Shown here piece by piece: positions 13,474-16,910 of a DNA stretch of 16,910 nucleotides. Each line of letters opens with the position of its first letter. The first letter of the stretch is position 1. The DNA is taken from NCBI GenBank assembly GCA_023389295.1, contig JAEWEO010000159.1:1-16910 (forward strand), in the 5' to 3' direction. Origin of the DNA: Bacillota bacterium (GTDB lineage Bacteria; Bacillota; Clostridia; Lachnospirales; Lachnospiraceae). The translations under genes and the position numbers were made by a program. Below the pieces are notes generated by a model, which was not told where the DNA came from, searched no databases, and was given only the letters and a program-made list of their open reading frames with translations.

Positions 13474-14481
13474 ATGAAATTAATTATCCCTGATGGCTAT
13501 CAGGCAATCATTGATGTTAAGGAGACAGAGATCGGCATCAAATATGTGAAAGACTTTTTTGAAAGAGAGTTAGCGAAGCTGTTGAATTTAACAAGAGTTT
13601 CTGCGCCTCTCTTTGTAAAACCGGAGACGGGACTAAATGACAATCTAAACGGGATCGAGCGTCCGGTAAGCTTTGGAGTAAAGGAGCAAAATGATGCTGA
13701 AGTAGAAATCGTGCAATCCTTAGCAAAGTGGAAAAGACTCGCTTTAAAACGATATGGATTTTCCATTGGGGAAGGTTTATATACGGATATGAGTGCAATC
13801 CGAAGAGATGAAGAGACTGATAATATTCATTCTATCTATGTTGATCAATGGGATTGGGAGAAAATGATAGATAAAAGTGAGCGCAATAGTGATACCTTAA
13901 TTGATATAGTGAAAAAGGTGTATATGGCGCTTAAAAATACGGAAAAATATATGGCAACAAAATATGATTATATAGAAGAAATCTTGCCAGAGGAAATTAC
14001 CTTCATAACTTCGCAAGAATTAGAGGATCAATATCCTGAACTTACTCCAAAAGAAAGAGAATACAAAGTAGCAAAAGAAAAAGGTGCAGTCTTTATTATG
14101 CAAATAGGAGGAGCGTTAGCTTCCGGCGAACGTCATGATGGAAGAGCACCTGATTATGATGATTGGAACCTAAACGGAGATATAATTGTGTATTATCCCG
14201 TGCTTGATATCGCATTAGAACTTTCCTCCATGGGTATTCGTGTGGATGAAAAAACCTTGCTTTCTCAATTGGAAATAAGCGGCTGTATGGACAGGGCTAA
14301 CTTGCCTTTCCAAAAAGCATTAATTAATAAAGAATTACCTTACACCATAGGTGGAGGCATCGGTCAATCCAGAATCTGTATGTTTTATCTGAGAAAGGCT
14401 CATATAGGTGAGGTTCAATCTTCCATCTGGCCTCAGGAGGTACTGGAAGAAGCTGAGAAGATGGGATTACCTTTATTATAA
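13474..14481 (+). CDS. asnA: Aspartate-ammonia ligase (AsnA)
   Basis: A 335-aa ammonia-dependent asparagine synthetase, which makes asparagine from aspartate, ATP and NH3 in the cytoplasm. It is related to class II aminoacyl-tRNA synthetase catalytic cores and matches the family in length and throughout: ERPVSFGVK, KWKRLALKRYGF, GLYTDMSAIRRDE, YVDQWDWEK, GGALASGERHDGRAPDYDDW and the C-terminal GGGIGQSRICMFYLRKAHIGEVQSSIWP. The ATG follows TAGGAGGTAGG. It heads a short plus-strand unit with the histidine phosphatase gene and has its own near-consensus promoter. I looked for a T-box leader on this strand and saw none. Confidence 0.97.
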   Translation: MKLIIPDGYQAIIDVKETEIGIKYVKDFFERELAKLLNLTRVSAPLFVKPETGLNDNLNGIERPVSFGVKEQNDAEVEIVQSLAKWKRLALKRYGFSIGEGLYTDMSAIRRDEETDNIHSIYVDQWDWEKMIDKSERNSDTLIDIVKKVYMALKNTEKYMATKYDYIEEILPEEITFITSQELEDQYPELTPKEREYKVAKEKGAVFIMQIGGALASGERHDGRAPDYDDWNLNGDIIVYYPVLDIALELSSMGIRVDEKTLLSQLEISGCMDRANLPFQKALINKELPYTIGGGIGQSRICMFYLRKAHIGEVQSSIWPQEVLEEAEKMGLPLL

Positions 14482-14542
14482 TTAAGGTAATTGAATGAGT
14501 ATATCAAGGAGTGATACACTTAGGAATAGGCGGTGAATTGTT

Positions 14543-15187
14543 ATGATTAACGTATATCTGATCAGACATGGTAGGCAGGATAGTACATTATGTAACGTTG
14601 ATGTTGGGCTGTCTAACGAGGGTCGTAGCCAAGCAAAGTTATTAAGGGATCGGTTAAAGAACTATAGCATTGATGCTTTATATTCCAGCAATTTAATACG
14701 TGCTAAAGAGACTGCACAAATACTAAACGAAGAACTAAAGTTGCCACATCAATTTCGAGAAGAACTTAAGGAAATCTCTTTTGGTTTGATGGAAGGCAAA
14801 ACGGAAGAGTATATCGATGAGCATTTTGGTGATTTTAAGGAAGAACAGAAGAAATTATTAGAGGATATTCCTTATCCGGGAGGCGAAAACGGCACTTCGG
14901 TTTATGAACGAGTGATGCCTGCTCTTCAAGATATTGTTCAAAGTGGACATGAAAATATTGTTGTCGTTACACATGGAGGAGTAATCCGAGTACTTTTGGC
15001 TGCACTCTTTGGTAAAAATCAGGCAAAGCGTTTTCTGTATGGGGTATCTCTTGAGAACACAGGAATCACTCAATTAGTATATGATCCTAGCAATGACAGA
15101 TTCTACTTAGAACGCTTTAATGATAGTGCTCATTTGGAGAATTATCCAAATCTGCATAGAAGAGGAGAGTATAATAACAGATATTAG
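14543..15187 (+). CDS. Histidine phosphatase family protein (phosphoglycerate-mutase-like)
   Basis: A 214-aa branch-1 histidine phosphatase. The catalytic LIRHG motif is at residues 6-10 (nucleophile His9), with Arg53 in SSNLIRAKETA, acidic residue in FGLMEG (Glu84), and the second His144 in VVTHGGVIRV. Relatives include GpmB/PhoE-like broad phosphatases and CobC alpha-ribazole phosphatase; the sequence alone does not choose between them, and no cobalamin genes are nearby. The ribosome site is weak (GGCGGTG), 61 bases after asnA. Probably co-transcribed with asnA, because no terminator separates them and a strong one follows. Confidence 0.88.
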   Translation: MINVYLIRHGRQDSTLCNVDVGLSNEGRSQAKLLRDRLKNYSIDALYSSNLIRAKETAQILNEELKLPHQFREELKEISFGLMEGKTEEYIDEHFGDFKEEQKKLLEDIPYPGGENGTSVYERVMPALQDIVQSGHENIVVVTHGGVIRVLLAALFGKNQAKRFLYGVSLENTGITQLVYDPSNDRFYLERFNDSAHLENYPNLHRRGEYNNRY

Positions 15188-15286
15188 GTCTTTTCTTGTC
15201 TAAGAAAGAAAATGTAGTATGTTTATTTCATAAGTACATAAGAGCAGAACTATTTCGTTTAAAATAATATCATAAGAAGTCTAGTT

Positions 15287-15326
15287 TGCATCTATCGTCA
15301 GAAAATGTGACGGTAGGTGCATTTTT
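15287..15326 (+). terminator. Terminator of the asnA-phosphatase unit
   Basis: A 14-bp stem (TGCATCTATCGTCA with TGACGGTAGGTGCA) with two pairs that are G-U only on the plus strand, a GAAAATG loop, then TTTTT. Lies 100 bases after the phosphatase stop. Confidence 0.88.
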
Positions 15327-15371
15327 ACATATGACTAATGAATTCCTACTAGGTTATTTACTTTATAAAAG

Positions 15372-15403
15372 AAGGTTGGGATGATTTCACACATCCCAAC
15401 CTT
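15372..15403 (-). terminator. Terminator of the aldo/keto reductase gene
   Basis: A perfect 12-bp stem AAGGTTGGGATG / CATCCCAACCTT with an 8-base loop. On the minus strand it is followed by CTTTTATAAAG, a modest U-run; on the plus strand AATGATAG follows. It lies 32 bases after the reductase stop. Confidence 0.75.
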
Positions 15404-15434
15404 AATGATAGAACCATTAATAATAGAAAAGTTT

Positions 15435-16283
15435 TTAGAAGGGAGCAGTATCCGGATGAGGTCCGGTGATACCAAAGACTTCTAATGCTTTCATTTCCTC
15501 AATATCTTCCGCAGAAAGCTCAAAATCAAAGATGTTCGCATTCTCTAACATGCGCTCTTTGGAAGAGGCTTTTGGTAAAGGAACAAAACCATGCTGGATA
15601 CTCCAGCGAAGTACGATTTGAGCCGGTGTTTTGCCATATTTGGAGGCAAGATTTAGAAGGATCGGGTTACTTAATTGTCCTTTTATCAACGGACTCCATG
15701 CTTCCACAATGATACGATGGTTTTTACAATAAGTGACGATTTCGTGCTGAACATATTGCGGATGAAGTTCCAACTGATTTACCATGGGTGCTATGGTTGC
15801 ACTTTCTAATAAGGCTTCAAGATGGTGTTCTAAGAAATTACTTACGCCAATGGCTTTAATCCTACCACCTTGATATAGTTCTTCAAAGGCTTTCCAGGTC
15901 CCTTCATTGGCCTCCTGCCAATTATCACGATATTTCATAGGCTTAGGCCAATGTATTAAGTATAGATCAAGGTAATCGGTCCCAAGATTATTCATGGTCA
16001 TCTCGAATTCCTTGAGGGTGTTCTCATAACCATGATCTGAATTATCAAGCTTACTAGTTACAAAAAGTTCATTTCTTTTTAAACCACACCCACGAATTGC
16101 TTTACCCACGGCTTCTTCATTTTGATAAGCAAAAGCAGTATCAATGTGTCGGTATCCACAATCGATTGCTGTCTTTACAATATCAACAGAGGATTCATTG
16201 TTTAATAGCTTCCAGGTACCAAAGCCAACACAAGGAATCTTTACACCATTGGATAGTACGTAACTGTCTTGAATACTAGTCAT
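15435..16283 (-). CDS. Aldo/keto reductase (AKR5-like)
   Basis: A 282-aa cytoplasmic NADPH-dependent aldo/keto reductase with a TIM-barrel fold. The tetrad is complete: Asp48 and Tyr53 (HIDTAFAYQNE), Lys78 (VTSKLDN) and His111 (YLIHWPKP). GVSNF, the NQLELHPQY strand and the cofactor-binding PLPKASSKERMLEN segment are also present. The pattern resembles YvgN/2,5-diketo-D-gluconate-reductase types that reduce small aldehydes such as methylglyoxal, but the physiological substrate is open. The start at 16283 is set by AAGGAGGAG; the longer in-frame reading to 16310 has no ribosome site. Monocistronic. Confidence 0.94.
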   Translation of the reverse strand: MTSIQDSYVLSNGVKIPCVGFGTWKLLNNESSVDIVKTAIDCGYRHIDTAFAYQNEEAVGKAIRGCGLKRNELFVTSKLDNSDHGYENTLKEFEMTMNNLGTDYLDLYLIHWPKPMKYRDNWQEANEGTWKAFEELYQGGRIKAIGVSNFLEHHLEALLESATIAPMVNQLELHPQYVQHEIVTYCKNHRIIVEAWSPLIKGQLSNPILLNLASKYGKTPAQIVLRWSIQHGFVPLPKASSKERMLENANIFDFELSAEDIEEMKALEVFGITGPHPDTAPF

Positions 16284-16303
16284 ACTAATCTCCTCCTTAA
16301 TAA

Positions 16304-16317
16304 TTAACAACAGTTAA
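16304..16317. promoter_or_regulatory. Operator-like inverted repeat upstream of the reductase
   Basis: TTAAC-AACA-GTTAA is an inverted repeat with a 4-base spacer, placed between the probable promoter and the ribosome site of the aldo/keto reductase gene. The regulator is unknown. Confidence 0.35.
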
Positions 16318-16340
16318 CATCTGGTAAATCATACAAGATT

Positions 16341-16371
16341 ATTATAAATTAAAATAATCATTAATATGCAA
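16341..16371 (-). promoter_or_regulatory. Probable promoter of the aldo/keto reductase gene
   Basis: A perfect minus-strand -10 TATAAT (16346-16341). The best -35 is TTGCAT (16371-16366) at a long 19-base spacing, so the -35 assignment is uncertain. Confidence 0.35.
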
Positions 16372-16630
16372 AGAAGAATCGCTTTTTCTCATAGGCATAT
16401 TACCTTGATAGAAAAATATGGATATATACAGTAATTATAAGTAGTATATAGTAAAAATTCTCATAATTCAATCCTTAATATAGTATTTTGGGTAAATTTA
16501 ACTGAAACGAAGATTAAAAAAATTCCACCCATTTTCTTGCTTGATGTGGGAATAACTATTTCAAAAGTATATATGGAAGTTACTCTTTCAATTATCCAAT
16601 TTAACCGAAATTACATAATCTTGCTCTGAC

Positions 16631-16659
16631 TTGCTCCAAACCATGTTTTATACTATAAT
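16631..16659 (+). promoter_or_regulatory. Promoter in the right-hand intergenic region
   Basis: -35 TTGCTC (16631-16636), 17-base spacer, perfect -10 TATAAT (16654-16659). It drives a leader of about 120 nt towards the small ORF at 16788. The stretch 16372-16630 before it is AT-rich and holds no gene that I can see. Confidence 0.6.
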
Positions 16660-16703
16660 AGAACCCGACCAAGATAGTTTGGGTGAAATGTGTAAAACAT
16701 TAT

Positions 16704-16771
16704 TATTTGTTGAAGGAACCCTAATGATTTAAAAGGTGTTCATGCAACAAATATGAAAATTTGAATTTTCA
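16704..16771 (+). ncRNA. Structured leader RNA of unknown class
   Basis: TATTTGTTG (16704-16712) pairs perfectly with CAACAAATA (16745-16753), enclosing a 32-base loop in which GAACC and GGTGTTC can pair with a bulge. Directly after it, TGAAAAT (16754-16760) pairs with ATTTTCA (16765-16771) over a TTGA loop, ending 4 bases before the GGAG of the next ribosome site. The two stems are adjacent and could stack. I recognise no known riboswitch in it. Confidence 0.4.
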
Positions 16772-16787
16772 AAAAGGAGTAGTAAGA

Positions 16788-16835
16788 GTGAAAAATAAAG
16801 TGGATTTTGAGACGACTTTAACTAAGGGTTCTTAA
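16788..16835 (+). CDS. 15-codon ORF with strong ribosome site; leader peptide or gene remnant
   Basis: GTG start behind AAAAAGGAG (8-base spacing), reading MKNKVDFETTLTKGS then TAA. The position after a promoter and a structured leader shows a real translation start. It is either a leader peptide or the intact beginning of a broken gene. After KG the -1 frame continues F-L-K-P-L-L-D-K-Y before a stop. An opening such as LTKGSxLKPLL is reminiscent of MATE-type transporter N-termini, but this is a weak impression, and what follows up to 16910 does not read as that family. A GGGTT/AACCC hairpin spans the stop codon. Confidence 0.4.
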   Translation: MKNKVDFETTLTKGS

Positions 16836-16910
16836 AACCCCTGCTTGATAAGTATTGAGAGAGTGTTATTAGTTATCGTTGCATTTTACTAATAAGGAAA
16901 GATCATAACC

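Overview
The window looks like chromosome from a low-GC Gram-positive anaerobe of the class Clostridia, most likely a Lachnospiraceae / Clostridium cluster XIVa type. This rests on strong AGGAGG-type ribosome sites, AT-rich intergenic DNA, TTGACA/TATAAT-type promoters, an ammonia-dependent asparagine synthetase (AsnA), a sodium-pumping decarboxylase beta subunit and many small metabolic operons. The species call is an inference. I see no rRNA, tRNA, CRISPR array, insertion sequence or prophage.

Layout. (1) 1-3174, plus strand: the end of an oligopeptide ABC importer operon, oppB (last 24 codons) - oppC - oppD - oppF, with overlapping ends. A 25-bp tandem duplication carries the oppF stop codon. 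(2) 3221-3629, minus strand: a cold-shock protein gene with a good promoter, a roughly 127-nt leader holding a long hairpin followed by seven U's, and a terminator. (3) 3669-4340, minus: a cytosolic-looking N-acetylmuramoyl-L-alanine amidase with a TTG start and its terminator. (4) 4592-5328, plus: a lipoprotein with a Thr/Pro linker, then a terminator.

(5) 5342-11253: the most coherent catabolic unit. A GPH-family sugar symporter (minus) is divergent from a plus-strand operon encoding a LacI-type regulator, a GH4 NAD/metal-dependent 6-phospho-glycosidase, a BadF/NAGK-type sugar kinase and a ChbG/YdjC deacetylase. Two related palindromic operator-like sites lie one in front of each divergent gene. 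Together these suggest a PTS-independent route for an N-acetylated disaccharide such as chitobiose: symport, ATP-dependent phosphorylation, deacetylation, then GH4 cleavage.

(6) 11267-11761: a 107-aa helical protein of unknown function. (7) 11774-13277, minus: a two-gene oadG-oadB unit (membrane part of a Na+-translocating decarboxylase) with its own promoter and a leader containing an intrinsic terminator, so probably attenuated. (8) 13378-15326, plus: asnA and a histidine-phosphatase gene, ended by a strong terminator. A pair of 19-bp direct repeats lies between the divergent oad and asnA promoters. (9) 15372-16283, minus: an aldo/keto reductase. (10) 16311-16910: a non-coding stretch with a perfect TATAAT promoter, a structured leader, and a strong ribosome site feeding a 15-codon ORF. 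This may be a leader peptide or the remnant of a broken gene.

The candidates I would follow first are the non-PTS chitobiose-like operon with its paired operators, the terminator-bearing leaders of the csp and oadGB genes, and the structured leader at the right edge.
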